From: an uncultured Spirochaetaceae bacterium | GTDB lineage: Bacteria > Spirochaetota > Spirochaetia > Sphaerochaetales > Sphaerochaetaceae | NCBI GenBank assembly: GCA_944389505.1 | Contig: CALXMP010000018.1 | Coordinates: 1 to 44,623 of the forward strand | DNA: 44,623 nucleotides | Direction of reading: 5' to 3' | Shown: piece after piece, positions 34,461 to 43,008 of the stretch | How the letters are laid out: each line of letters begins with the position of its first letter | Numbering within the stretch: the first letter of the stretch is position 1 | The notes under the pieces: model-generated | The model's input: the letters and a program-made list of their open reading frames with translations, nothing else | Databases searched by the model: none | What the model was told of the DNA's origin: nothing | Position numbers and translations under genes: made by a program

Positions 34461-35136
34461 GAGATACAGCAGGATAACCCAGGGGCTGAAAAGGGAGTTC
34501 ATACTGCTCCAGGGAACAGGATGCATATGGAGAAAGTGCGTATTCTGCGATTACTACACCGACTCCTCTGCAGATCCATTCGCAGTCAATTCGCCTGTTC
34601 TCGATAAGGTAACGGGTGAATTCGGTGTGCTTGATATCATAAACTCAGGATCGGCACAGGAGTTCGATGAGAAGACAGTCAGAAAGATTGCGGATACGGT
34701 AAGGGAAAAAGGAATCCATGATCTCTGGTTCGAATCGCACTGGGTATGGAGAAATGAGCTTGAATCGTTCGCATCCAATTTCCCCTGCCGCGTGCATTAC
34801 CGTCTTGGGATTGAATCCTTCAATCCTGATCTCCGCCTTCAGTGGAGGAAGGGAATCGGGAGGGATGTCACACCGGAGATGGTCAGAGAGCGGTATGATG
34901 GGGTTTGCCTGCTTGCCGGAATCAAGGGACAGACCGAGAAGGATATCATGGAGTCGGTAGAGATTGCGGAGAGGCTGTTCGATTACTACTCCGTCAATCT
35001 CTTCTGCCCTAATAGCACCTCTACGGAGAAGGATGAGGAGCTTTCAAGGCTATTCATCGAGAAGCTCGCTCCCGAGATAAGGAAGAGCCGCAAGGCAGAA
35101 GTCCTTATAGAGAATACAGACCTGGGCGTCGGCTGA
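34453..35136 (+). CDS. Radical-SAM enzyme, candidate queuine lyase (QueL-like)
   Basis: A 227-residue radical-SAM protein. The cluster-binding cysteines are C24, C29 and C32 in GCIWRKCVFC, a CX4CX2C spacing rather than the common CX3CX2C. The rest is a small TIM-barrel core with LWFESHWVW, LGIESF and CLLAGIKGQTEKD, normal positions for SAM and substrate contacts. Overlap with a queuosine-precursor transporter gene recalls the Clostridioides difficile salvage set, where a radical-SAM queuine lyase (QueL) converts queuine to preQ1 next to YhhQ. The lyase role here is inferred from neighbourhood; GGAGG lies just before the ATG. Confidence 0.62.
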   Translation: MIERYSRITQGLKREFILLQGTGCIWRKCVFCDYYTDSSADPFAVNSPVLDKVTGEFGVLDIINSGSAQEFDEKTVRKIADTVREKGIHDLWFESHWVWRNELESFASNFPCRVHYRLGIESFNPDLRLQWRKGIGRDVTPEMVRERYDGVCLLAGIKGQTEKDIMESVEIAERLFDYYSVNLFCPNSTSTEKDEELSRLFIEKLAPEIRKSRKAEVLIENTDLGVG

Positions 35137-35157
35137 TGGATTTGCCCTGCTTAAAGA

Positions 35158-35166
35158 TGCTATAAT
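35158..35166 (+). promoter_or_regulatory. Extended -10 element before P-loop/Asp23 gene
   Basis: TGCTATAAT is a perfect extended -10 that ends six bases before the ATG at 35173. No SD is present, so a leaderless message is likely if this is the promoter. Confidence 0.45.
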
Positions 35167-35172
35167 ACCGCT

Positions 35173-36030
35173 ATGAACAGATTCTTCCAGTTCGCATTCT
35201 CAAAGCTCAAGGGAGTGAAGGTCTATGCGCTTGTCGGGCGGTCAGGGACAGGCAAGAGCTATCACTCAAAGCTTGTCGCTGCGAAGCACAGGATCGATCT
35301 GATCATCGACGACGGACTTCTCATAAAAGGCAACAGGATTCTTGCTGGGCACAGCGCGAAGAAGGATTCGGACTTCCTCGCTGCAGTCCGCACTGCTGTC
35401 TTTGATGACGAGGAGCACCGCGATGAGGTGATGAACGCCCTTCTCAAGGAACGCTATAAGAAGATCCTGATAATAGGCACCTCCGAGAAGATGGTAAGGA
35501 AGATAGCAAAGCGCCTCGAGCTTCCTGAGCCTGAGAAGATCATACATATTGAGGATGTGGCCTCGCAGGAAGAGATTGAGACTGCAATGAGGATCAGGTA
35601 TACAGAGGGTAAGCATGTAATCCCTGTTCCCTCGATTGAGGTCACGCGCTCAGCCCCTCAGATTGTCTATGATTCCATGAAGGTATTCATGGGAAAGAAA
35701 GGACACAGCAAGAGAAACCAGACATATGAGAAGACCATTGTCCGCCCTGAGTTCTCACGCCCTGATAAAGAAGAACTGTCGGAAGCAGTCCTTACGCAGA
35801 TGGTCAGGCATGCTATCGGCGAATATGATCCTGTGATGAAGGTAAAGAAAGTCCGTGGATCCAAAAACCAGGACGGCTCCTACTCCGTCAGCATAACACT
35901 GCGTCTTCCAGTCAGGCATTACATAGGCTCAACCATCTCCGATCTCCAGGAGTATGTCACGGAATGCATAGAGAAGTACGGAGGCATAATGGTGAAGAGC
36001 GCAAGCATAGAGATCGAGGAATGGGGTTAG
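35173..36030 (+). CDS. P-loop NTPase with C-terminal Asp23/Gls24-like domain
   Basis: A 285-residue protein. Residues 1 to about 170 form a P-loop domain with Walker A GRSGTGKS at 22-29 and an ILIIGT strand. A basic linker (GKKGHSKRNQ) leads to residues about 195-285, where TQMVRHAIGEYDP and then LPVRHYIGSTISDLQEYV ... ASIEIEEW resemble the Asp23/Gls24 (DUF322) alpha-beta domain. Asp23 proteins are usually short and associate with the cell envelope; joining one to an NTPase is unusual. Function unknown; an envelope-linked ATPase or regulatory kinase are possibilities only. Read with its own promoter-like element. Confidence 0.65.
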   Translation: MNRFFQFAFSKLKGVKVYALVGRSGTGKSYHSKLVAAKHRIDLIIDDGLLIKGNRILAGHSAKKDSDFLAAVRTAVFDDEEHRDEVMNALLKERYKKILIIGTSEKMVRKIAKRLELPEPEKIIHIEDVASQEEIETAMRIRYTEGKHVIPVPSIEVTRSAPQIVYDSMKVFMGKKGHSKRNQTYEKTIVRPEFSRPDKEELSEAVLTQMVRHAIGEYDPVMKVKKVRGSKNQDGSYSVSITLRLPVRHYIGSTISDLQEYVTECIEKYGGIMVKSASIEIEEWG

Positions 36031-36112
36031 CCGCAATCAGCTAAAAATTTTCTACTTCACATTGGCAGTGATGGGCACTTGGAGCGTATAGATATCAAGG
36101 AGGAAGATATCT

Positions 36113-37774
36113 ATGTCTTCAAATGCAGGTGAAAATAACTATACTGATAGCATGAAAGGAATCATAACCGACAGGTTCAGCTTCGAATATTTCATAACGA
36201 ATGATTTTCTGTACGTCGATAAGACGATGTACGCTTATGAGCTGGTAGAATCGGATAAGAACTTCTTCTTCGTCTCCCGCCCAAGGAGATTCGGCAAGTC
36301 CCTCTTCTGCTCTACGCTCCATTCAATCTTCGATGGAAGGAAGGATCTCTTTAAGGGGCTGTATATAGCGGAGGAAACCGATTACTCATTCGAGAAGTAT
36401 CCTGTCATCCACCTGGACTTCAGCAAAATGTCATTGCTCTCAGAGCAGGCCGCGCTCAATGCCTTGCAGAAGAGGATACTCGGTGCTGCAGAGGATAATG
36501 GGATATCGATAGAAAGGGACAGCCCCTCGGAGATGCTTGATGATCTGATAATGAAGGCCACCAGGGCAACCGGAAAGCAGGTCGTCATAATAATCGATGA
36601 GTTCGATTCCCCGTTTACCTCAAAGATATCATGGAAGCCAGAGCTCATCGAATACATCCGAGAGTTGTTCAATGAATTCTACAAATCCATAAAGGCAGAC
36701 AGCGCATACATAAGGTTCTTCTTCATGACAGGATGCGTGAGGCTCTCCAATCTCTCGATATTCTCAGCTATGAACAACCTCTATGACATATCTATGGACA
36801 GGAGGTTCGCAGGGGCATTCGGGTATACGGAGAAGGAGCTTGAGGACAATTTCGGGGAGGGGATGGATGAGTACCTTGAGGCCAATCCCGGGATATATGG
36901 ATCGAAGGAAGTGTTCATAGGGAGGATAAGGGACTACTATGACGGGTACAGGTTCTCGCCTCGTTCTGATATAAAGGTATACAATCCTGTATCTATAGGC
37001 AGGTTCTTCGACAGGCTTGAGTGCAAGTTTGATAACTACTGGGAGAAGACTGGTGTATCAACGATGGCTGTTGGGCTTGCGAGGAGGTGCAATCTCGTAA
37101 GCCTGCTTTCGGAGAACTCCTCTCTTCTGCTGCCTTCGTTCTCATCATTTGATATCTCTCTGATCTCGGAGGCAAAGCTATCCAGAAGCAGCGTACTTGC
37201 CCTTCTGTATTATGCGGGCTACCTGACGATAGCCGACAGCGATGATGATGGAGTGGAGCTCGGATTCCCCAACATGGAGATCAGGTCATCCTTCATCCAA
37301 TCGCTGTCTCTGCTCTATGCTGATAATGGCGATGATGCTGCCGGAATGATAATCCAGGGCGCAAAGGCGGCCCGGAGAGGTGATGCGGAGAAGATGATCG
37401 ACTCCCTTAATGAGTTCTGCAGGCAGAGCTCTGGGCAGATAATCAGGGAGAAGCTCGAGAATCCATACCATCTCATTGCCCACATGTTCTTCGTCGCGTG
37501 CGGATGCAGGGTTACTGCGGAGGACAGCACCTCAAGAGGACGGATAGACCTCACTGTAGAGAAGGATAAGCACCTGTATATCATGGAGCTTAAGATCGAT
37601 GGAACAGCGGATGAAGCCATGAAGCAGATAAAGGACAGGGACTATGCTGGCAAATACATCGGCTATGCCCGGAAGTCAGGGATAGATATCCACCTCATTG
37701 GCATCTCATTCTCATCAAAGGAGAGAAAGGTTTCCGAATGGAAGGAGGAGGTGCTTTCTCCCGGAAGCTGCTGA
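36113..37774 (+). CDS. AAA-ATPase-like/PD-(D/E)XK protein (DUF1703 type)
   Basis: A 553-residue protein of the widespread AAA-ATPase_like plus PDDEXK_9 family. The N-terminal part has DRFSFEYFITNDFLYVDKT, Walker A RPRRFGKSL (57-65) and Walker B VVIIIDEFDSPF (157-168). The C-terminal nuclease-like core has RIDL (D479) and ELK (E492, K494). AAGGAGG precedes the ATG. The family is multicopy in many anaerobes and is often considered mobile or defence-linked; its biochemical role is not settled. The gene ends seven bases before the convergent pcnB. Confidence 0.85.
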   Translation: MSSNAGENNYTDSMKGIITDRFSFEYFITNDFLYVDKTMYAYELVESDKNFFFVSRPRRFGKSLFCSTLHSIFDGRKDLFKGLYIAEETDYSFEKYPVIHLDFSKMSLLSEQAALNALQKRILGAAEDNGISIERDSPSEMLDDLIMKATRATGKQVVIIIDEFDSPFTSKISWKPELIEYIRELFNEFYKSIKADSAYIRFFFMTGCVRLSNLSIFSAMNNLYDISMDRRFAGAFGYTEKELEDNFGEGMDEYLEANPGIYGSKEVFIGRIRDYYDGYRFSPRSDIKVYNPVSIGRFFDRLECKFDNYWEKTGVSTMAVGLARRCNLVSLLSENSSLLLPSFSSFDISLISEAKLSRSSVLALLYYAGYLTIADSDDDGVELGFPNMEIRSSFIQSLSLLYADNGDDAAGMIIQGAKAARRGDAEKMIDSLNEFCRQSSGQIIREKLENPYHLIAHMFFVACGCRVTAEDSTSRGRIDLTVEKDKHLYIMELKIDGTADEAMKQIKDRDYAGKYIGYARKSGIDIHLIGISFSSKERKVSEWKEEVLSPGSC

Positions 37775-37781
37775 TAAGGCA

Positions 37782-39005
37782 TCAGAGATCGTGCTCTTCA
37801 GCCATGGTCTTCGGAGCTTCCTGGACAACAGGCCTTTTCTGCCCTTTCCTCCTGCGCTTCTTGCCCGAGGCTGCGGTTGAGAGCTCTTCCTCTGCAGCCC
37901 TCTTCCTGCCGATGATTGCGTTAGGCTTCTTCCTCCTGACTCTCGGCTCTGGCTTCCTCTGCCTCCTGAGACCCATATCCTGCATGATCATCTCAACAGC
38001 GCGCTCAAGCTCATAATTCGGAGGGGTCATAGGAGAAAGAAGAATCTTAGCCTGCCTGAACCCCTCCTTGAAAAGCTCTTCGGCTGTCATGGATGAGGCA
38101 TCTGGGAAAACAATCATAGGACGGAGAAAATGGTAGATTATCTCCTCCTTCTGCACAGGAGTGCCATTCGCCTTCCCTTCTGATACGACCCGGTCAAGCT
38201 CAGCGATCGACTTCCTTACGGAATCATATCCAAGATAGACCGAGATCTGCGGAAGGATATACTCAACAAGACCGTATTTCTCAAGATTGGACAGAATAGG
38301 AAGCGCAGATCCGGACGAAAGGATCTTCGACACCTCCTCGGTAAGCCTTGAGGTGGAACACTGCTGTATATTCGCGGCATTCTTCTTTATTGCACGCCGC
38401 ACATCTGGCTTCAGCCTGAAACCTGTCGTTGCCTGATACTTCAGAGCACGTATCATCCTCACAGGATCCTCCGAGAAGGAATATGAGAGCGGAATCAGGG
38501 AGCGTATGACATGCCTGCGGAAATCTGGCAAAGCATCATTGAAATCAAGGAGCTGCCCATTCGAAGGGTTGTAATAGAGGCTGTTGATGGAGAAATCACG
38601 GCGCTTGGCATCCTGCTCTATCGTACCGAAGACATTGTTCCTGCCATCCTCGAAGTTCTCCTCATCTGACCGGAATGTCGTCACCTCGATTATCTTCTGT
38701 CCGAAGAAGAGATGGACTATGCGGAACCTGCGCCCTATTATCCTTGCATTCCAGAAAAGACGCTGGACCTGCCTTGGGGAAAGAGAAGTCGCTATATCGA
38801 AATCCTTAGGAGCGCGGCCTAGGATTATATCGCGGATAGCACCTCCGACAATATATGCCTCCCCTCCAGCCTGCTGTATCTTCCTTATAGCCCAGAGCGC
38901 ATCCTTATCGATCTGGCTGTTGCGCACTGGGTGCTCACCCTGAGGATATATGCTTGCGACAGGAACGCTCCTGCCTTTGCCGTTATTCTTGTATCTTCTG
39001 AACAC
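37782..39005 (-). CDS. pcnB: Poly(A) polymerase/tRNA nucleotidyltransferase family, PcnB-like
   Basis: A 407-residue nucleotidyltransferase. The head domain has EAYIVGGAIRDIILGRAPKDFDIAT with the catalytic G-G and D-x-D, then RRDFSINSLYYN and the neck region SEDPVRMIRALKYQATTGF. The C-terminal tail is very basic (RRKKPNAIIGRKR, GKKRRRKGQKR), as in poly(A) polymerase I, which adds 3' A-tails to RNA and promotes decay. The GTG at 39005 is chosen because it places a usual family start (FRRYKNNGKGR) at the N-terminus; a TTG at 39038 would add 11 residues. Divergent from hisS. Confidence 0.87.
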   Translation of the reverse strand: MFRRYKNNGKGRSVPVASIYPQGEHPVRNSQIDKDALWAIRKIQQAGGEAYIVGGAIRDIILGRAPKDFDIATSLSPRQVQRLFWNARIIGRRFRIVHLFFGQKIIEVTTFRSDEENFEDGRNNVFGTIEQDAKRRDFSINSLYYNPSNGQLLDFNDALPDFRRHVIRSLIPLSYSFSEDPVRMIRALKYQATTGFRLKPDVRRAIKKNAANIQQCSTSRLTEEVSKILSSGSALPILSNLEKYGLVEYILPQISVYLGYDSVRKSIAELDRVVSEGKANGTPVQKEEIIYHFLRPMIVFPDASSMTAEELFKEGFRQAKILLSPMTPPNYELERAVEMIMQDMGLRRQRKPEPRVRRKKPNAIIGRKRAAEEELSTAASGKKRRRKGQKRPVVQEAPKTMAEEHDL

Positions 39006-39130
39006 TATTCCACACCGTCTGGCCAATACCACGGACAATTCTGAAGATGTCCTGCCAGACTCCTGAGCATCATATTACCATATGAGGGCAGAGCTGAGAA
39101 CCACCTCATATAGACCCCGCCGGTCTTCAA

Positions 39131-39139
39131 TGATATTAT
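39131..39139 (+). promoter_or_regulatory. Extended -10 element before hisS
   Basis: TGATATTAT ends eight bases before the ATG at 39148, which has no SD. This supports 39148 as the true start of hisS. Confidence 0.4.
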
Positions 39140-39147
39140 CCGGATAT

Positions 39148-40437
39148 ATGATAGAACCAGCAGTACTCAAAGGCTTCAGGGATAGCCTTCCAGAGGAGGA
39201 AATCCCAAAGAAAAGAATAATAAGGATACTCGAGGACGTCTTCTCATCCTACGGTTTCGTACCTATCGACACACCTGTGCTTGAATATACGGAGGTGCTT
39301 CTCGGAAAGGGAGGCGGAGAGACAGACAAGCAGATCTTCCGCTTCCAGGACAATGGTGGAAGGCAGGTTGCGATGCGCTTTGACCTTACGGTACCGTTCG
39401 CCCGTTTCCTTGCAATGCATCACGACAAGCTCGGCGTACCATTCAAGAGATACCACATAAACAAGGTATGGCGTGGAGAGAATCCTCAGAAAGGCCGCTA
39501 CAGGGAGTTCATCCAGTGTGATTTCGATATCGTCGGAGCAGACAACGCAGAAGCGGACTATGAGATTCTGTCCATGATGCATCGCTCATTCTCTGCGCTC
39601 AGGATAGATGGATACACATTCCATCTCTCGCACAGGGCGCTTTTCAGTGCTTTCCTTGCTCATATCGGGATCGAGGATAAATCCATTGACATCCTCCGTA
39701 CAGTAGACAAGATGAGGAAGATCGGAACCGACGAGGTCCGTAAGCTTCTTGATGAGATAACAGGGGACAGCAGCAAGACGGAGGGAATTCTCTCCTTCAT
39801 AACTGCAGGAGACGGCAGGGACTTCATCGGAACGTTAGAGGCTATCGAGAAGCTGTCAGGGGGCCCTTCTGAGCACTCTGAGAGGATGCGCACAATCTAT
39901 TCGATGCTCGAAAAGACGGGCATAGCATCATCATTCGTATTCGATCCATCGATAACAAGAGGCCTGGATTACTATACGGGAATCGTCTACGAGACCTTCC
40001 TCGATAAACTCCCATCGCTCGGCTCTGTCTGCTCGGGAGGCAGATACAACGATCTGGCATCGCTCTATACAAAGGAAAAGCTTCCGGGAGTGGGCTCATC
40101 AATAGGACTGGACAGGCTCATGGCGGGGCTTGTTGAGCTTGGAAGCCCTCTTCTTGCCGATTCCTCGGCTGCTGATGTCCTTATTATCCACAATGCTGAT
40201 GATACAGAGAAGGCGGTCATTGCAGGAGAGATTCTCAGAGGAATGGGCATACGCACCGATATCTATCTGCTGCCGGAGGCGAAGATGAAGAGAATCTATG
40301 GCTATGCCGAGGCAAGGCACATACCATACTCTCTGCAGATAAAGGATGGAAGCTACGTGCTGAAGAATCTCGGAACGAGGGAGGAGACATCCTTTGACGA
40401 TCTGTCTCAGATCAGAGAGGTGATACGTATTGATTGA
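39148..40437 (+). CDS. hisS: Histidyl-tRNA synthetase
   Basis: A 429-residue class II aminoacyl-tRNA synthetase charging tRNA-His. Motif 1 region KGFRDSLPEEE; motif 2 VAMRFDLTVPFARFLA; KRYHINKVWRGENPQKGRYREFIQCDFDIVG; the HisA motifs TRGLDYYTGIVYE and CSGGRYNDL; motif 3 VGSSIGLDRLM. The C-terminal anticodon-binding domain starts near DVLIIHNAD. Starts upstream at 39082 or 39130 would add residues not seen in the family; 39148 gives the usual beginning. The stop overlaps the helicase start, so the two are co-transcribed. Confidence 0.95.
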   Translation: MIEPAVLKGFRDSLPEEEIPKKRIIRILEDVFSSYGFVPIDTPVLEYTEVLLGKGGGETDKQIFRFQDNGGRQVAMRFDLTVPFARFLAMHHDKLGVPFKRYHINKVWRGENPQKGRYREFIQCDFDIVGADNAEADYEILSMMHRSFSALRIDGYTFHLSHRALFSAFLAHIGIEDKSIDILRTVDKMRKIGTDEVRKLLDEITGDSSKTEGILSFITAGDGRDFIGTLEAIEKLSGGPSEHSERMRTIYSMLEKTGIASSFVFDPSITRGLDYYTGIVYETFLDKLPSLGSVCSGGRYNDLASLYTKEKLPGVGSSIGLDRLMAGLVELGSPLLADSSAADVLIIHNADDTEKAVIAGEILRGMGIRTDIYLLPEAKMKRIYGYAEARHIPYSLQIKDGSYVLKNLGTREETSFDDLSQIREVIRID

Positions 40438-42871
40438 TTTCAAAACCCTTCCGGTATACAGGCACAGAGATGAGATACTGAAGGCTCTTGAATCGAGCCA
40501 GACAATCATTGTCGAAAGCCCTACAGGGTCAGGGAAGACAACACAGATTCCTCTTATCCTCCGCGAAGCAGGATATGACAGCAATGGAATCATAGGAATA
40601 ACACAGCCGAGGCGCATAGCGGCGCTCTCGGTCTGTGAGTTCATAAAGCGCCAGATCGGAGACACTGGTTCCTACGCCGCATACAAGATGCGCTTTGCCG
40701 ATACATCGACGAAGGACACCAGGATAAAGATAATGACGGATGGGATCCTGCTGCAGGAGGTGAAGCTCGACAAGACGCTCTCCCGCTACTCCGTAATCAT
40801 GGTCGATGAGGCACATGAGAGAAGCCTCAACATCGATTTCATCCTGGGGCTCTTAAAGGAAATCACGGAAGAGAGAAAGGATCTGAAGATCATAATCAGC
40901 AGTGCGACAATCAACGCAGAGTCCTTCTCCAGATTCTTCTCCGATGCTCCTATCATATCCATAGACAGCAGACCTTACGACGTAGAGGTAAGATACGTCC
41001 CTGCAGTCCTCTCCCGGGATACAGAGGACTATTACTATTCAAAGCTCCTGCAGCTGGTCCATGAAGCCATGGAGAGCAATATGGGAGATGTCCTCATATT
41101 CCTTCCAGGTGAGGCAGAGATAAAGACAGCGGTATCGTATCTTGAATATGCTCCATTCTCCAAGAAGCTTACGATATATCCCCTTTACGGGAGACTCTCG
41201 AAGGAGGAGCAGGAGCGTGTCTTCATCCCCACAGAGGAAGGGAAGACAAAGGTAGTCGTCGCAACGAATATCGCAGAGACATCGCTGACAATCGATGGAA
41301 TAAGGACCGTGATAGATTCCGGCATGGCCAAGGTGAACTTCTATAATCAGAAGAACTTCACCTCTGCCCTCCTCCCTATGCCTATATCAAGGGCATCGGC
41401 CGATCAAAGGAAAGGAAGGGCTGGAAGAACCGCGCCTGGGATATGTTACAGGATGTACAGCCGCCAGAGCTATGATTCAAGGCCTGAGTATGCCGAGGAG
41501 GAGATTCTCCACTCAGATCTTGCAGAGGTCGTTCTGCGCATGAGCGAGCTTGAGATCTACAATACGGACTCCTTCCCATTCATCACACCCCCAAGAAAGA
41601 GCGCCCTCCAGTCCGCGGAAGAGACCCTGATGATAATAGGAGCCATAGAGAAGAACCACCATCTTACGAAAATCGGTGAGATGATGATATCCTTCCCGCT
41701 CCTTCCTCGCCTCTCAAGGGTAATTGTCGAGGCAATCATGAACTATCCGGATGTGATTGGATCGGTTCTTATCGCCGTTGCAACGCTCTCTGCCAAGACC
41801 CCGTATGTGCTTCCTCCCGGAGAGGAGCTCCAGGCAAGGGATCAGCATCGTTCGCTCTCAGACTCCTTCTATGGCGACTTCGTTACAATGCTGAAGCTAT
41901 TCAGACGGTATAAATCCATTGAGGGGAAGAAGGCCCGCGAGGACTTCTGCCACAGGAAGTATCTCGATTACGAGACCATGGAAGAGATCCAGCACATCAA
42001 GACACAGCTTGAGGAGATTGTCTCAGAGATGGGCATACCGATTTCCGATCAGCCGAAGATTGCGGAGTACTTCTGCTGTCTGACAGCAGGCCTGAGGCAG
42101 TATGTCTGCATGAAGATTGACAGGTTCTCATACCGCTCGCTGACAGCCGACAAGATCATGATCCACCCTGGATCTGCATGGTTCAGAGTCCTTCCCGACT
42201 ACATCCTTGCAGGAGAGATCGTACAGACGACGAAGATGTATGCAAGGACGGTCTCCCCACTGAGGAAAGAGTGGATATCAAGGGTGGATCCCAACCTTAT
42301 GGAAAGCCTCAGAAACGGTGGAAGGAAGAAGGCGCAGAAATCACTCATCTCTCCTGAGGATGGACTGAAGGAGATGAGGAAATACAGGATAAGCAAGGGA
42401 AAGAGCGAGGTATATGCCGTTCCGCTCAATGCCGTGGGTTCGCTTCCTGTAAGATCCGCCTCCGTAAAGTTCTATATACGATGCGGACAGTCTCTCTCCA
42501 AATGCATGTTCAAGGCATCCAGGATCGATAAGGAGATATCGCTGATTCCGATTGTACAGAGTCCTGCAAAGATGAAGATGAAGGGAAAGTACAGCCCCGA
42601 TGACAAGGAGTTCGGAGAGATCTCATCGCTGATCGATTCAGCATTCATGCCGATAACCTCAGGGAAGAAATGCTTCTCATTCCTGGGAATCACCGAAAAA
42701 GGCGGGAAATTCGCCCTTGCTCCATTTCCTTCGGTCGGAAGTGCAGCAAAGGAAACTCTCTTCTCACTCTCATCGATGCTAGACAGGATCCCGAAGAAGC
42801 AGGAGAAGCTCAGGAAAAAGGCACTGACTCTGCAGCAGCGCATAACTGCAGCTCTCGATATGGATGAGTGA
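40430..42871 (+). CDS. hrpA: DEAH-box ATP-dependent RNA helicase, HrpA/HrpB type
   Basis: An 813-residue superfamily 2 helicase. Motif I GSGKTT (33-38), TQPRRIAA (58-65), DEAH (126-129), SSAT (157-160), motif VI QRKGRAGR, then helicase-associated HA2 and OB-fold regions. Length matches the short HrpA found in spirochaetes such as Borrelia and also HrpB, rather than the about 1300-residue enterobacterial HrpA. It unwinds RNA, with possible roles in RNA processing or ribosome rescue. The start is TTG at 40430 with GAGAGGTGA just upstream, overlapping hisS by eight bases. Confidence 0.88.
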   Translation: MIDFKTLPVYRHRDEILKALESSQTIIVESPTGSGKTTQIPLILREAGYDSNGIIGITQPRRIAALSVCEFIKRQIGDTGSYAAYKMRFADTSTKDTRIKIMTDGILLQEVKLDKTLSRYSVIMVDEAHERSLNIDFILGLLKEITEERKDLKIIISSATINAESFSRFFSDAPIISIDSRPYDVEVRYVPAVLSRDTEDYYYSKLLQLVHEAMESNMGDVLIFLPGEAEIKTAVSYLEYAPFSKKLTIYPLYGRLSKEEQERVFIPTEEGKTKVVVATNIAETSLTIDGIRTVIDSGMAKVNFYNQKNFTSALLPMPISRASADQRKGRAGRTAPGICYRMYSRQSYDSRPEYAEEEILHSDLAEVVLRMSELEIYNTDSFPFITPPRKSALQSAEETLMIIGAIEKNHHLTKIGEMMISFPLLPRLSRVIVEAIMNYPDVIGSVLIAVATLSAKTPYVLPPGEELQARDQHRSLSDSFYGDFVTMLKLFRRYKSIEGKKAREDFCHRKYLDYETMEEIQHIKTQLEEIVSEMGIPISDQPKIAEYFCCLTAGLRQYVCMKIDRFSYRSLTADKIMIHPGSAWFRVLPDYILAGEIVQTTKMYARTVSPLRKEWISRVDPNLMESLRNGGRKKAQKSLISPEDGLKEMRKYRISKGKSEVYAVPLNAVGSLPVRSASVKFYIRCGQSLSKCMFKASRIDKEISLIPIVQSPAKMKMKGKYSPDDKEFGEISSLIDSAFMPITSGKKCFSFLGITEKGGKFALAPFPSVGSAAKETLFSLSSMLDRIPKKQEKLRKKALTLQQRITAALDMDE

Positions 42872-42883
42872 TTAAGGTGCAGG

Positions 42884-42916
42884 AATATGCATCCAATGCA
42901 TCATTGCATGCATATT
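42884..42916. repeat. 33-base near-perfect palindrome
   Basis: AATATGCAT (42884-42892) pairs with ATGCATATT (42908-42916), and inside it CAATG pairs with CATTG, with one mismatch and a 3-base loop. It follows the helicase stop by 12 bases. There is no T-run after it on either strand, so it is not a standard terminator. Could be an mRNA 3'-end stabiliser or a binding site. Confidence 0.55.
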
Positions 42917-43008
42917 ATGTATATGCTACTATCCTTGCCTGAAAGGAGAAGAGAGATGTCATCGATCCAGATTAACGACTAAGCGCTTTATTTCTTCTGG
43001 AGGATACG

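Noticed and set aside
34730-34750. GGTTCGAATC, like a tRNA T-loop
   Set aside because: It lies in frame within the radical-SAM gene (LWFESHW) and no acceptor, D or anticodon stems can be folded around it.
37315-37620. 101-codon minus-strand open frame inside the AAA/PD-(D/E)XK gene
   Set aside because: Antisense to the conserved nuclease core; no independent signals.
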